Shown here: in pieces, positions 36,211-46,300 of the stretch | Layout: each line of letters begins with the position of its first letter | Position numbering within the stretch: position 1 is the stretch's first letter | Source of the DNA: Flavobacterium pokkalii | GTDB taxonomy: Bacteria; Bacteroidota; Bacteroidia; Flavobacteriales; Flavobacteriaceae | Direction: 5' to 3' | Length of the DNA: 64,000 nucleotides | Assembly (NCBI RefSeq): GCF_014596575.1 | Contig: NZ_NASZ01000002.1 | Location: forward strand, 216,156 to 280,155 | The notes under the pieces: generated by a model | Database searches by the model: none | Seen by the model: only the letters and a program-made list of their open reading frames with translations | What the model was told of the DNA's origin: nothing | Translations under genes and position numbers: made by a program

Positions 36211-37260
36211 ATGAAATTTTTAAATAAAGCCATTGCAATCGGATTAGTTATTTGCACCAATTCGATTGCAATGACCCCAAAAACGGCTACAGTTTCCGGA
36301 GCAATTGTTGCTTCTTCAAAAGAAATTGCAGTAAAAAAAATGTATTTGGCTCCAAAAGACGAATACAATATTGTGGTTGCCCAGGATGGCAGCGGCGATT
36401 ATAAAAGTATTCAGGAAGCTATTTACAATTCGCCTTCTTTTCCTTATAAAAGAGTGATCATTATCGTTAAAAACGGAATTTATAAAGAAAAAGTTCATGT
36501 GCCGGAATGGAATACTAATCTTTCTTTGATTGGTGAAAGCAAGGAAAAAACCATTATCACTTTTGATGATTATTTTGGGAAAATCAATCTGGGGCGCAAC
36601 AGTACTTTTATGACTCCTACGGTTTTAGTAGAAGGAAATGATTTTAAAGCGGCCAATTTAACGATTCAAAATTCAGCCGGTCCTGTTGGTCAGGCGGTTG
36701 CTTTGTCAGTGGTGGCTGACAGAGTGGTAATCTCAAATTGTAATCTTTTAGGGAATCAGGATACTTTATATACTTCCGGCGAAGGGTTTAAAAACTATTT
36801 TAAGGATTGTTTTATAGAAGGAACAGTCGATTTTATTTTTGGCGGAGCTACTGCGGTTTTTGAAAATTGCGAGATTCATGCTAAAAGCAATGCTTATCTA
36901 ACGGCAGCTTCAACTCCTGAGAGTTCAAAATATGGTTTTGTATTTTTAAATTGCAAATTGACTGCCGGCGAAAAAGCTACGGAAGTGTATTTAGGACGTC
37001 CGTGGCGAATTTATGCTAAAACTGTTTTTCTAAATTGCGAAATGGGAAGTCATATTCGAAAAGAAGGATGGAACAACTGGTCTAAACCCGATGCCGAAAA
37101 AACTTCTTTATATGCGGAATACAATTGTTCTGGTCCGGGATTTCAACCGGAATCCAGAGCCAAATGGTCGCATCAGTTGAACAAATCTCAGGCCAAGAAA
37201 TATACGTTGAAAAATATTTTTGGAGATTCTAAATCAAATTGGTATTCAAGTTCTAAATAA
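36211..37260 (+). CDS. CE8 pectin methylesterase
   Basis: 349 residues with a signal peptide. Beta-helix esterase with YNIVVAQDGSGDYKSIQEAI and the three catalytic positions: Asp184 (GNQDTLY), Asp207 (GTVDFIFGGA) and Arg263 (LGRPWR). It removes methyl esters from homogalacturonan so that galacturonases and lyases can act. It is in the operon between GH105 and CE12 genes; only 6 bases separate it from the next gene. Confidence 0.97.
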   Translation: MKFLNKAIAIGLVICTNSIAMTPKTATVSGAIVASSKEIAVKKMYLAPKDEYNIVVAQDGSGDYKSIQEAIYNSPSFPYKRVIIIVKNGIYKEKVHVPEWNTNLSLIGESKEKTIITFDDYFGKINLGRNSTFMTPTVLVEGNDFKAANLTIQNSAGPVGQAVALSVVADRVVISNCNLLGNQDTLYTSGEGFKNYFKDCFIEGTVDFIFGGATAVFENCEIHAKSNAYLTAASTPESSKYGFVFLNCKLTAGEKATEVYLGRPWRIYAKTVFLNCEMGSHIRKEGWNNWSKPDAEKTSLYAEYNCSGPGFQPESRAKWSHQLNKSQAKKYTLKNIFGDSKSNWYSSSK

Positions 37261-37266
37261 GATACT

Positions 37267-37998
37267 ATGAAAATAAAGTGCTTACTTTTTTTATTGATAG
37301 CAACGAGTTGCTTTGCTCAAAAAACGACGGTTTATACCATTGGCGACTCGACAATGGCGAATAAATCCAATCCTGCTGAAAATCCGGAACACGGCTGGGC
37401 TCAGGTTTTGCAACAATTTTTTGATGATAAAGTGGTAGTGGACAACCGTGCGATGAATGGTCGTAGTACCCGCAGTTTTATCAATGAGAAGCGTTGGGAT
37501 TCGGTTTTGGAAACTTTGAAAAAAGGAGATTATGTTTTTATGCAGTTTGGGCATAACGATGAAAAAGAGAATAAACCTGCTGTCTATGCTAATCCGCATA
37601 CGGCATATCGTCAAAATTTGATTCGTTTTGTGACGGAAACCCGAGCCAAAGGAGCGACTCCGGTTATTTTGTCTTCTATTGTGAGAAGAAATTTTAATGA
37701 GCAGGGAACTTTGGTAGATACGCACGGTTTGTATCCAATGGAAGCCCGATTGGTAGCGGTGGATTATAAAGTGCCCTTTATCGATTTGCAATATTTGACA
37801 GAATTATTGGAAGAATCCTATGGAGTAGAAGGTTCTAAAAAATTGCATTTGCATTTTGCGGCCGGTGAAAGTTCTTTTTATAAAACCGAAAAACATGACG
37901 ATACGCATTTGTCATTGTTAGGCGCTACTGAAATTTCAAAATTGGTTATCGCCGAATTGAAAAAAACCGATTTGGATTTGAAAAATCACATTAAATAA
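37267..37998 (+). CDS. CE12 rhamnogalacturonan acetylesterase
   Basis: 243 residues. SGNH hydrolase: block I YTIGDSTMANK (Ser28), block II NGRSTRSF, block III FMQFGHNDEK, block V DDTHLSLLG (Asp211, His214). A short signal peptide (LLFLLIATSCFAQ) marks export. CE12 enzymes deacetylate rhamnogalacturonan I or pectin galacturonate. The close linkage to CE8 and GH28 gives a full de-esterification set. Confidence 0.95.
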   Translation: MKIKCLLFLLIATSCFAQKTTVYTIGDSTMANKSNPAENPEHGWAQVLQQFFDDKVVVDNRAMNGRSTRSFINEKRWDSVLETLKKGDYVFMQFGHNDEKENKPAVYANPHTAYRQNLIRFVTETRAKGATPVILSSIVRRNFNEQGTLVDTHGLYPMEARLVAVDYKVPFIDLQYLTELLEESYGVEGSKKLHLHFAAGESSFYKTEKHDDTHLSLLGATEISKLVIAELKKTDLDLKNHIK

Positions 37999-38007
37999 AG
38001 AAAAAAT

Positions 38008-39366
38008 ATGAAAAGCAATTCTTTCTGTGTCCTTTTGTTATTAAGTTTTACGGTGTTGTTTTCGCAAGCAAAAGTTGAAAATAAAACGGCAGCCATAGAA
38101 AGAATTGTCAATCGTATTCAGTTGCCGGTCATTCCGGCTTATGCCGTTAAAGTTACTGATTTTGGTGCCAAAGGTGATTCGGTAACTAACTGCAAGCCGG
38201 CTTTTGATAAGGCAATGAAAGCCTGTGCTAAAAAAAACGGCGGAACAATTGTGGTTCCAAAAGGGCTTTACACCATCAATGGCCCGATTCATTTTGTGAG
38301 TAATGTGAAATTGCATTTGGAAGATGGGGCTAAAATTCGTTTCGGTTCTAATCCAAAAGATTATCCTTTGGTTTTAACCAGTTGGGAAGGAACCATGTTG
38401 TACAATTATAGTCCGTTGATTTACGGGAATAATGTGCAAAATGTAGCCATTACCGGAAATGGAATTATTGACGGCGAAGGGCATAACGGCTGGGTAAAAT
38501 GGAAGCCATTAGAAGAAAAGGATAAATTACTAAGCCGTGAAATGAATCATAACAATGTGCCTTTACAAGATAGGATTTTTGGAAAAGGACATTATTTAAG
38601 ACCGCAATTGATTCAGTTTTTGAATTCTACAGCTATTTTGATTGAAGATGTAAAAATTGAAGATTCTCCTTTTTGGTGTGTGCATTTGTTAAAATCAAAA
38701 AGTATTACCCTTAGCGGTTTAAAATACGATGCGCAGAATTATAATAATGACGGTATTGATCCCGAATATTCCAGTGATATTTTAATTGAAAACATTCAGT
38801 TTAATAATGGGGATGATAATGTGGCTATAAAAGCCGGACGCGATGATGAAGGACGAGGAAATGCAGCCAGTCCATCTGAAAATATTGTTGTTAGAAATTG
38901 CAATTTCAAAGGTTTGCACGCCGTGGTTATTGGTAGTGAAATGTCGGCCGGAGTACGCAATGTTTATGTAGATAATTGTAAAGCCAGTGGCTATTTGAAA
39001 AGAGTAATTTATATAAAAACCAATTCGGATCGGGGTGGTTATGTGAGAGATTTGTCTTTTTCGAATATTGCTTTAGGAAAAGTGGAAGATTGTATTTACA
39101 TGACGGCTAATTATCACGGAGAAGGCAGCGGGAAGTTCCCTTCTAAGATTTCTGATATTTCTATTTCAAATATAAGTTGCGAAAGTGCTTCGAATGCCGC
39201 AATTATCATAGAAGGTTTTCCGGAAAAAAAGGTGGAGAATATTGTATTGGATAATATAACGGTGAAGTCGGCTAAAAACGGCATGAGCCTGACTCATACA
39301 CAAAATGTGAGTGTTAACGAAATCGTAATTGGTGAAAAAGGAGGAGTTCCCAGTTCGGTTAAATAA
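38008..39366 (+). CDS. GH28 family galacturonidase, second copy of the operon
   Basis: 452 residues with a signal peptide (SFCVLLLLSFTVLFSQA). It is clearly paralogous to the protein at 33458-34894 (shared layout DFGAKGDSVTNC, LHLEDGAKI, NNDGIDPEYSSD, NGDDNVAIKAGRDDEGRGN). The GHG motif is altered to GLHAVVIGSEMS, keeping the histidine but not the flanking glycines; RVIYIKTNSDRGG replaces RIK. A changed subsite or exo-specificity is likely. It is the last gene of the operon and converges on the sigma gene with only 15 bases between the stops. Confidence 0.93.
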   Translation: MKSNSFCVLLLLSFTVLFSQAKVENKTAAIERIVNRIQLPVIPAYAVKVTDFGAKGDSVTNCKPAFDKAMKACAKKNGGTIVVPKGLYTINGPIHFVSNVKLHLEDGAKIRFGSNPKDYPLVLTSWEGTMLYNYSPLIYGNNVQNVAITGNGIIDGEGHNGWVKWKPLEEKDKLLSREMNHNNVPLQDRIFGKGHYLRPQLIQFLNSTAILIEDVKIEDSPFWCVHLLKSKSITLSGLKYDAQNYNNDGIDPEYSSDILIENIQFNNGDDNVAIKAGRDDEGRGNAASPSENIVVRNCNFKGLHAVVIGSEMSAGVRNVYVDNCKASGYLKRVIYIKTNSDRGGYVRDLSFSNIALGKVEDCIYMTANYHGEGSGKFPSKISDISISNISCESASNAAIIIEGFPEKKVENIVLDNITVKSAKNGMSLTHTQNVSVNEIVIGEKGGVPSSVK

Positions 39367-39381
39367 TAAAAATTTACGGGT

Positions 39382-39921
39382 TTAATTTCTCAACAGAAAA
39401 TAAATGGCAGTAATAAGGATGCTGCTTTTTTCGCTTTCTCTTAAAAAAGCATAAGCTCTTTTCATCTGGGTTTTTACAGTGTTGATGGAGATGTTGTGCA
39501 TTTCGGCAATTTCCGCATAGCTATGTCCTTCTACTACATGGGACATAAAGATTTCTCTCCTGGCTTGCGGGATTTTATCAACTAAATTAAAAATTTTCGG
39601 TTTTTTAGTTTCTTCAGTTTTTTCAAAAACAAGCTGTTCTTCCTCTTTAGGCAAAGCAATTTTTTTAGTGTTTAAACTTATGGTTGTGCTTTTCTCTAAA
39701 TGCTGAAGACTTAAGTTTTTTACGGCTCTTGTGGCGTAAGCTTTAAACGAAATCGTAAAGTTGATGCTCTCTTCTTTTTCCCATAGATAAATAAAAAAAT
39801 CCTGAACCACATCTTTTGCTACATCTTTATCCTTAGTAATATTAAAAGAAACTAAAGATAAATAAGTAAAATGCTCTTTATACAGGCTTTCGAATATTTT
39901 TAAATCTTTATGTGTTGACAT
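39382..39921 (-). CDS. ECF RNA polymerase sigma factor (Bacteroidota, SusC-FecR linked type)
   Basis: 179 residues from ATG 39921. Region 2 reads FESLYKEHFTYLSLVSFNITKDKDVAKDVVQDFFIYLWEK; region 4 reads REIFMSHVVEGHSYAEIAEMHNISINTVKTQMKRAYAFLRE. An upstream ATG (39966) would lie within the apparent -7 element at 39964-39971, so the shorter start is preferred. Such sigma factors pair with FecR anti-sigma factors and STN-domain SusC receptors. Here the cognate fecR is about 9.3 kb away, beyond a giant enzyme gene. It likely directs transcription from the TGTCACCCT elements. Confidence 0.93.
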   Translation of the reverse strand: MSTHKDLKIFESLYKEHFTYLSLVSFNITKDKDVAKDVVQDFFIYLWEKEESINFTISFKAYATRAVKNLSLQHLEKSTTISLNTKKIALPKEEEQLVFEKTEETKKPKIFNLVDKIPQARREIFMSHVVEGHSYAEIAEMHNISINTVKTQMKRAYAFLRESEKSSILITAIYFLLRN

Positions 39922-39963
39922 GCGGATATTGATTTTGTATAGCTTGTAATGGATTGCACGAAG

Positions 39964-39971
39964 CAAATGTA
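39964..39971 (-). promoter_or_regulatory. -7 element of sigma factor gene
   Basis: Minus-strand TACATTTG matches TANNTTTG and would place the start about 35-40 bases before ATG 39921. A -33 TTG is not visible at standard distance. Confidence 0.5.
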
Positions 39972-40031
39972 AAATAAAAGATTACTTTTTTTTTGTTATA
40001 TGTAAAAATAGATAAAATTTTTTAAGAATAC

Positions 40032-40069
40032 TGTCACCCTGAAATGATTTTTTTCTAACAAATATTTAA
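40032..40069 (+). promoter_or_regulatory. Candidate ECF sigma promoter before the pectinase fusion gene
   Basis: TGTCACCCT (40032-40040) followed by AAAT, a T-run and an ACAAATATT-type block. The same arrangement occurs at 49172-49210 before fecR. Starting here, the transcript of the 2636-residue enzyme would have a leader of about 290 bases. A sigma target is inferred from this pairing and from the nearby ECF gene. Confidence 0.6.
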
Positions 40070-40214
40070 CACCTAAGAAATTTTGGAATTGTATAAGAAA
40101 TTATTGGTGAACAAATTTTCTCCGGAAATAGCATGCTGACTTTGTTTTTAGAATTGAAGATAAATCAGAAGTTGTTTGAAAAGAGAGTAAAAAGCGAAGC
40201 AATTTATTAACATT

Positions 40215-40356
40215 TAAAATAAATTATTTATGAAGTGAACCCATAATTAAACAATGGGACATTTGAAAATCAGAAAGCAGTACCAGCATTTTCAGATTTA
40301 GTCATCTGTTTCAAAAGACGTATCGAAATTTAATCATTTAAAACCAACCAAAAATT
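40215..40356 (+). promoter_or_regulatory. Conserved structured leader of the pectinase fusion gene
   Basis: The 435-base gap between the sigma gene and this gene has no ORF. Its last 140 bases match those before susC (50381-50531): a box AAAT(A)AATTTATGAARTGAA, a 33-base hairpin at 40267-40299 with loop GTACCAG, then GTTTCAAAAGACGTATCGAA and TAATCATTTAAAA up to the ATG. The hairpin aligns base for base with the second copy (same length and loop offset), with stem changes such as G-T to A-T. Confidence 0.75.
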
Positions 40357-43300
40357 ATGAAAAGAATTTTACTTTATCTGACCATGATGTTTGCATCTTT
40401 ACAGATGTTTTCACAGTCGGTAACAATTACGGAGTCTGTAGGATGGTTAGAATCAGCTTATGTGAAATGGCAAACTGTTTCCGGAGCACAAAGCTATAAT
40501 GTGTATTATAGTGGTAATGGTTTGACTAACCAAAAAATTGACAATCAATTAATTCGTAGTTATGGTTCTTATTTTCGTGCCGACGTTTTAGGTTTGGCAG
40601 CAGGAACTTATACGATAACTGTTAAACCGGTTATAAGCGGATCAGAAACATCGGGGGCTACCACACAAAGTTTGACTGTTTTAGCTCATGACCGAAATGG
40701 TTTTGCTTTTCAGGGTGGAAGAATACCGGGAGCTTATAATATGGACGGAACGCCCAAAGCTAATGCGGTAATAGTATATGTTAGTGAAAATACTAAAAAT
40801 ACAGTATCTCTAAATGTTACCGGAGCAACCACCAATCCTTGCGTGGGTTTGCAAACCATCTTAGACGGATTTAAAAAAGGAAATGATTCTCGTCCATTAA
40901 TCGTTCGCTTAATCGGTCAGGTTAAGGATTTGAGCTATATGTTGGCAGGAGATATTGTTGTTGAAAATAAAAGCGGAGCTAATTCGATTACATTAGAAGG
41001 TGTAGGAGATGATGCTGTTGCAGACGGATGGGGTATTCGTATTAAAAACGCAGCTAATATTGAAATTCGCAATATTGCAACCATTAACTGTAATAGTGAC
41101 GAAGGGGATAATATTGGGTTACAACAGGATAATGAATGTGTTTGGGTTCATAACTGCGACTTTTTTTATGGAAATGCAGGTAGTGATGCCGATCAGATAA
41201 AAGGGGACGGAGCTTTAGATAGTAAAAGATCAAATTGGGTTACTTTCTCATACAATCATTTTTGGGATTCAGGAAAGTCAAATTTATTAGGTTTAAGTGA
41301 AGGGGTTAATCCTGGCTATATCACGTATCATCATAATTGGTATGATCATTCTGATTCCCGTCATCCGCGTGTGCGATTTTATTCGGCACATATTTATAAT
41401 AATTATTATGATGGAGTTGCCAAATATGGCGCGGGTTCAACAATGGGTTCTTCGTTATTTGTTGAGGGAAATTATTATAGAAATGCCAAATATCCAATGC
41501 TGATTTCATTGCAGGGAACAGATGTTTGGAGTAGCTCTAAACAAGCCAATGATCCCGCTAATATGGGAACTTTTTCAGGTGAAAACGGGGGAGTAATTAA
41601 AGCGTTCAATAATACTTTTGACGCTGATTTAGCTACAAATAATATGCGTTTTGTGGCTTATGGAGATACGAATCCTTTGTATAATATTTCGGGAAAAATT
41701 AGCTCAACGATTGATTTTGATGCTTATGTGGGAGCAACAAGAAGCGAGCAGGTTCCGGCTACGGTAAAATCCTATGCAGGAGCTAATACTTATAATAATT
41801 TTGATACCGATCCGTCATTATATGTAAATGCTTTAGTGCCAGATTCGCCGGAAACTGCTAAAACGAAAGTGATACAGTATGCCGGTCGTGTAGGTGGTGG
41901 TGATTTTAAATGGACTTTTAATAATAATTCTGATGATACTTCCTCAGCAGTAATTACAGCATTAAAAACAGCTGTTACGAATTATACATCTTCTTTGGTA
42001 GCAATACAGGGTGAAACGGTTGTTTCGAGTCAGACTTTAGTAGCAACCACAAATAACAACAGCCAAACCGTGACGAGTGGTTCAGCAATTGCAAGCATTG
42101 TATTTACCTGGGGAGGAGACGCCACCGATGCAACGGTTACAGGGTTGCCGGCTTCGGGACTTAGTTTTGTGAAAGATTCCAATGCTAAAACAATTACGAT
42201 TTCCGGAACTCCTACAGCTAATGTTACTTATTCCATTGCAACAACAGGAGCAACTGGAAATCCGGCTACAGCTACTGGGACAATTACGGTTGTGCAACCG
42301 GGTACGACAACAGGAGGAGAGGTTCATAATTTTACAGTGTCAGGAAAAACAAGTAGTTTTTATACCATCACAGGAACTATGAACTCTACCAATGGTTCTC
42401 AGACTTATGATGGTTTGACATTGACTTCCCGTTTGAAAATTGAATCAGCAACATCAATTACTTATACAACAACCGGAGTTTCTACTTTGACTTTGGTTTT
42501 TGATAGTACTTTTTCAGGAGCTATTAAATTAAATGGAAGTTCATATACTGCAAGTGCTGGTATTGTTATAATTCCTTCTTTAGCTGCTGGAAGTTATTCT
42601 ATAACTAAAGGAGATCCAACTAATTTGTATTATATTAAAACAGCGTATGATACACCAACCTTAGTAAATCCGAGTATTTCTAATTTTTCTGTAGCTAATA
42701 AAACAGTTGGTGATGCTGCATTTAATTTAACAGCTCCTACGTCTAATAGTGATGGAGTATTTAGTTATACTAGTAGTAATACAAGTGTAGCGACTATTAG
42801 TGGAAGTACAGTAACCATTGTAGGAGCAGGAACGACGACTATAACAGCAAATCAGGCTGCTACTGCAACTTATGCGGCAGGTAGCATTGCTACTACTCTA
42901 ACGGTAAATTCAGCAGCTGTTTCTAATCCAACTCCAACATTTTCTAATTTCTCAATTCCTAATAAAACAGTAGGAGATGCTGCTTTTACCTTGACAGCGC
43001 CAACATCCAATAGTGATGGAGTATTTAGTTATACTAGTAGTGATACTAATGTGGCAACTATAAGCGGTAGTACGGTGACTATTGTAGGAGCAGGAACAAC
43101 AATAATTACAGCAAATCAAGAGGCTACTGCAACTTACGGGGCAGGAAGTATTGCTGTTAATTTTATTGTTTCATCAGCTGCTACTTCATCTAAAATGGAT
43201 GTTTGGGATTTTGGTGCAGAACAATTGGATACATCTTTGTATAATAATATGTTAGATGTAACTACAATTAACGGTTGGTATCCAAGTACTACTGTTGCAG

Positions 43301-46300
43301 GTTCTATAAGTACATCTAATACGATGCCTACAGCTTTTACCGTAGGTGCATTGTCTTGGGTAGGTAATGCAAGTGATAGATTAAGAACTACAAATACAAG
43401 TATTACACGTTACGATGCTAATATTGCGAGTGTAACAAATTATACCGGAAGGGTATATTGTAATGGAACGCCAACACTTTCTTCCGGAGTTCCAACAAAT
43501 CGATTCATGAGAATTGTTTTGGATAAAGATGATGAAGTAACGATTATAACCAGAACAGATGCGGATGCAGTTCTTAGTTTTGTTGATGAAAATAATCCAA
43601 CTTTACAAACAGAAACATTAAATGTTTTAGCAGCCGATTTGACTACAACAGCGATTTTTGTAGCTAAAAATTCTAGTACGTTCAAAATTTATTCAAATGG
43701 TAAAACCAGTTTCTATAGAATTTTAAGAAAATCGGCTTCAACGTCAACAGTGAGTTTAACTGCTCCAACACTTTCAAATTTTAGTATGGCTAATAAAAAA
43801 GTTGGTGATGCTGCTTTTGCATTAACGGCTCCAACTTCAACAAGTGATGGCGCATTTACTTATACAAGTAGCAATACAAGTGTAGCCACTATTAGTGGTA
43901 ATACCGTAACGATAGTGGGTGCGGGAACAACAACTATTACGGCAAATCAGGAGGCAACCTCAACTTATGCTTCTGGAAGTATAGCTGCAACTTTAACGGT
44001 TACTGCACCGCTAACGACTCCAATACTTTCTAATTTTACCATTTCAAATAAAACAGTAGGAGACGCTGCTTTTACTTTGACAGCACCTGTGTCGAATAGT
44101 GATGGTACTTTTACTTATACGAGCAGTAATACAGCTGTGGCAACCATCAATGGAAATACAGTTACAATTGTAGGTGAAGGTTCAACAACAATAACAGCCA
44201 ATCAGGCGGCTACAGTAACTTATGCGGCCGGAAGTATTACGGCTGATTTGACTGTAGTATCAGCGCCTGTTGCTAGTTCTGTTATCTATGATTTTAGGGA
44301 TGGGGTGATTATTGCCGCCGGGAAAAGTGCTGATAATGTGGTTACTTTGAGTGGAGGAAACTACAAATTACACGGTGCAACTTATGGTCTTAACATGAAA
44401 GTCGATGGTCAAATTGATATTGCTGTAACCGGAAGTTGTACGGTTCGATTTCTAGGGTCGCAATATTCTTCATTACAAATGGAAGGTACTGCTACTTCGA
44501 CAGGAGATTTAGGAACAAAAGCGACTAAAGTGGTTGTAGATCGCGTAGATACTTTTGAATTTGCATATATCGGCGGACCAAGAACTTTACGCTTTAAACT
44601 AGTGGCTCCGGGGACTGATTTGTACTTGCCATTACTTGAGATTATACCAAATAATGTTACTATAGCCAAAGCCGATGTTTGGGATTTTGGAGGGGTACAA
44701 CTTGACGAAGTTTTGTACAATAATAAATTAGATGTAAATACTATCAATGCCTGGTATTCCAGTACTATTACAGCAGGAAGTACAGGTGTTGTATTGCCTT
44801 CTTCGTTTACTGCCGGTGATTTAGGATGGGTTGGTGGAACCAATGACCGTCTTAGAACTTCTAATACGGCAATTACCAGATATGATACCAATTTGGGTTC
44901 TGGAGCAGCTGCAGGATTTACCGGAAGGATTTATGTAAACGGAACGGCTCAAACAGGGCGTTACTTAAGTTTTAACCTGAAAGAAGACGATGAGTTAACT
45001 GTGTTTGCTAATAGTGATGCAGCAGGAAAATTGAACTTTGTTTTTGTTTCAGATGCAAACGTACAATCTGATTTAGTAGAGACTACGACAACTACTACAG
45101 AATATAAATTTGTAGCTAAAAAAACAGGTTCATACAAAATATTTGATCCGGTAAATAAACCAAGTTATTACAGAGTATTGCGAAAGTCAGCTACTTATGT
45201 TACCGTTTCAGGAGCTATTGATATTACTAAAGCCGCTGATATTCCGGATGGCTACACAGTTGATTTTACAAATGAAGTCGGTAAAACCTGGAGTGCGACA
45301 GTTTCTAATGGGAAGTATAGCGTGATAGTTCCGGCTGATTATACTTATACCTTAAGCATTGGAAATGCAAATGGCTATTTGATTACCAGCGGAGATACCT
45401 TTGCAGTAACTGCCGATGCAACAACGAATGATATTGCTGTATCTAAAATTACATTATATACTGTAACAGGAAATGTAGCAGGGTTAGGAACGGATATTAC
45501 TAATTTAAGTCTGAAATATACTCCGGATCCGGCTGCTAATAGTGCTTATGTGCCTGCTTCAGTTGTGAATACTACGACTGCTCAATATTCCGTGAAATTA
45601 GAAGCGGGAGTTGCTTATACAATTTCAGGTATCGGAGTTAATGAATATGAAATTTTAGCCAATACAATTACGGCTAATGCTAATGCAACTGCAGATGTTG
45701 CTTTTACGTTGAAACCTAAATATAAGGTTACAATTACAGCACCAACTTTGGATGCAACACAATTGTCTAAATTAGGATTGAAGTTTAGCAATAGCAATGA
45801 AACAGGTGTAAGCTATACTTTTACTGATGTAAATAATATTAATTTAAGAAACGGTACCTATTCGGTTACAGCTTTAGGTTTAGATGAATATCCTATAGAA
45901 TTAGCTTTAACTTCTAATTTGGTGGTTTCCAATGCAGCGGTTTCCAAAGAGTTAACATTTAAACCAGTATCGGTTTGGTCTTTTGATGATAAAGTAATTT
46001 CAAATGGAACAACAAGTTATAAAGGAATGCTTTTTACAGGTTCGGTAGTTAATGAAATTGCCAAAGGGCATTTGAATGCTGCAGCAGGATCAACCATTTC
46101 TGTTCCGGTGTCGCCTAATCAAAAAGTGATAGTTACGTATTATTATGCCGCTAATTTTTCAGTCGCAGGAGGAAATGCGGTAACAACTACCAGCGGAAGT
46201 ACTTCTCTTTTGGAAAAAACAGAATATGTTTATACAGGAACTTCAGCAGGAAATGTAGTAATTGCTGTAAACGGAACTACCTATTTTACAGAAATATCGG

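Noticed and set aside
37291..37791. 166-codon minus-strand frame opposite the CE12 gene
   Set aside because: Antisense to a gene with full SGNH motifs; the peptide shows no domain and looks like a shadow frame.
39382..39966. Longer sigma factor start at 39966
   Set aside because: That ATG falls on the apparent -7 promoter element, so it would not be in the transcript; ATG 39921 also matches usual sigma factor length.
42673..44256. Regular repeats that might suggest a CRISPR array
   Set aside because: The units are about 240 bases, in frame, and encode Ig-like domains; there are no short identical repeats with unique spacers anywhere in the window.
44409..44891. 160-codon minus-strand frame inside the pectinase fusion gene
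   Set aside because: Composition follows the complementary repeats of the sense gene; no start signal and no family motif.
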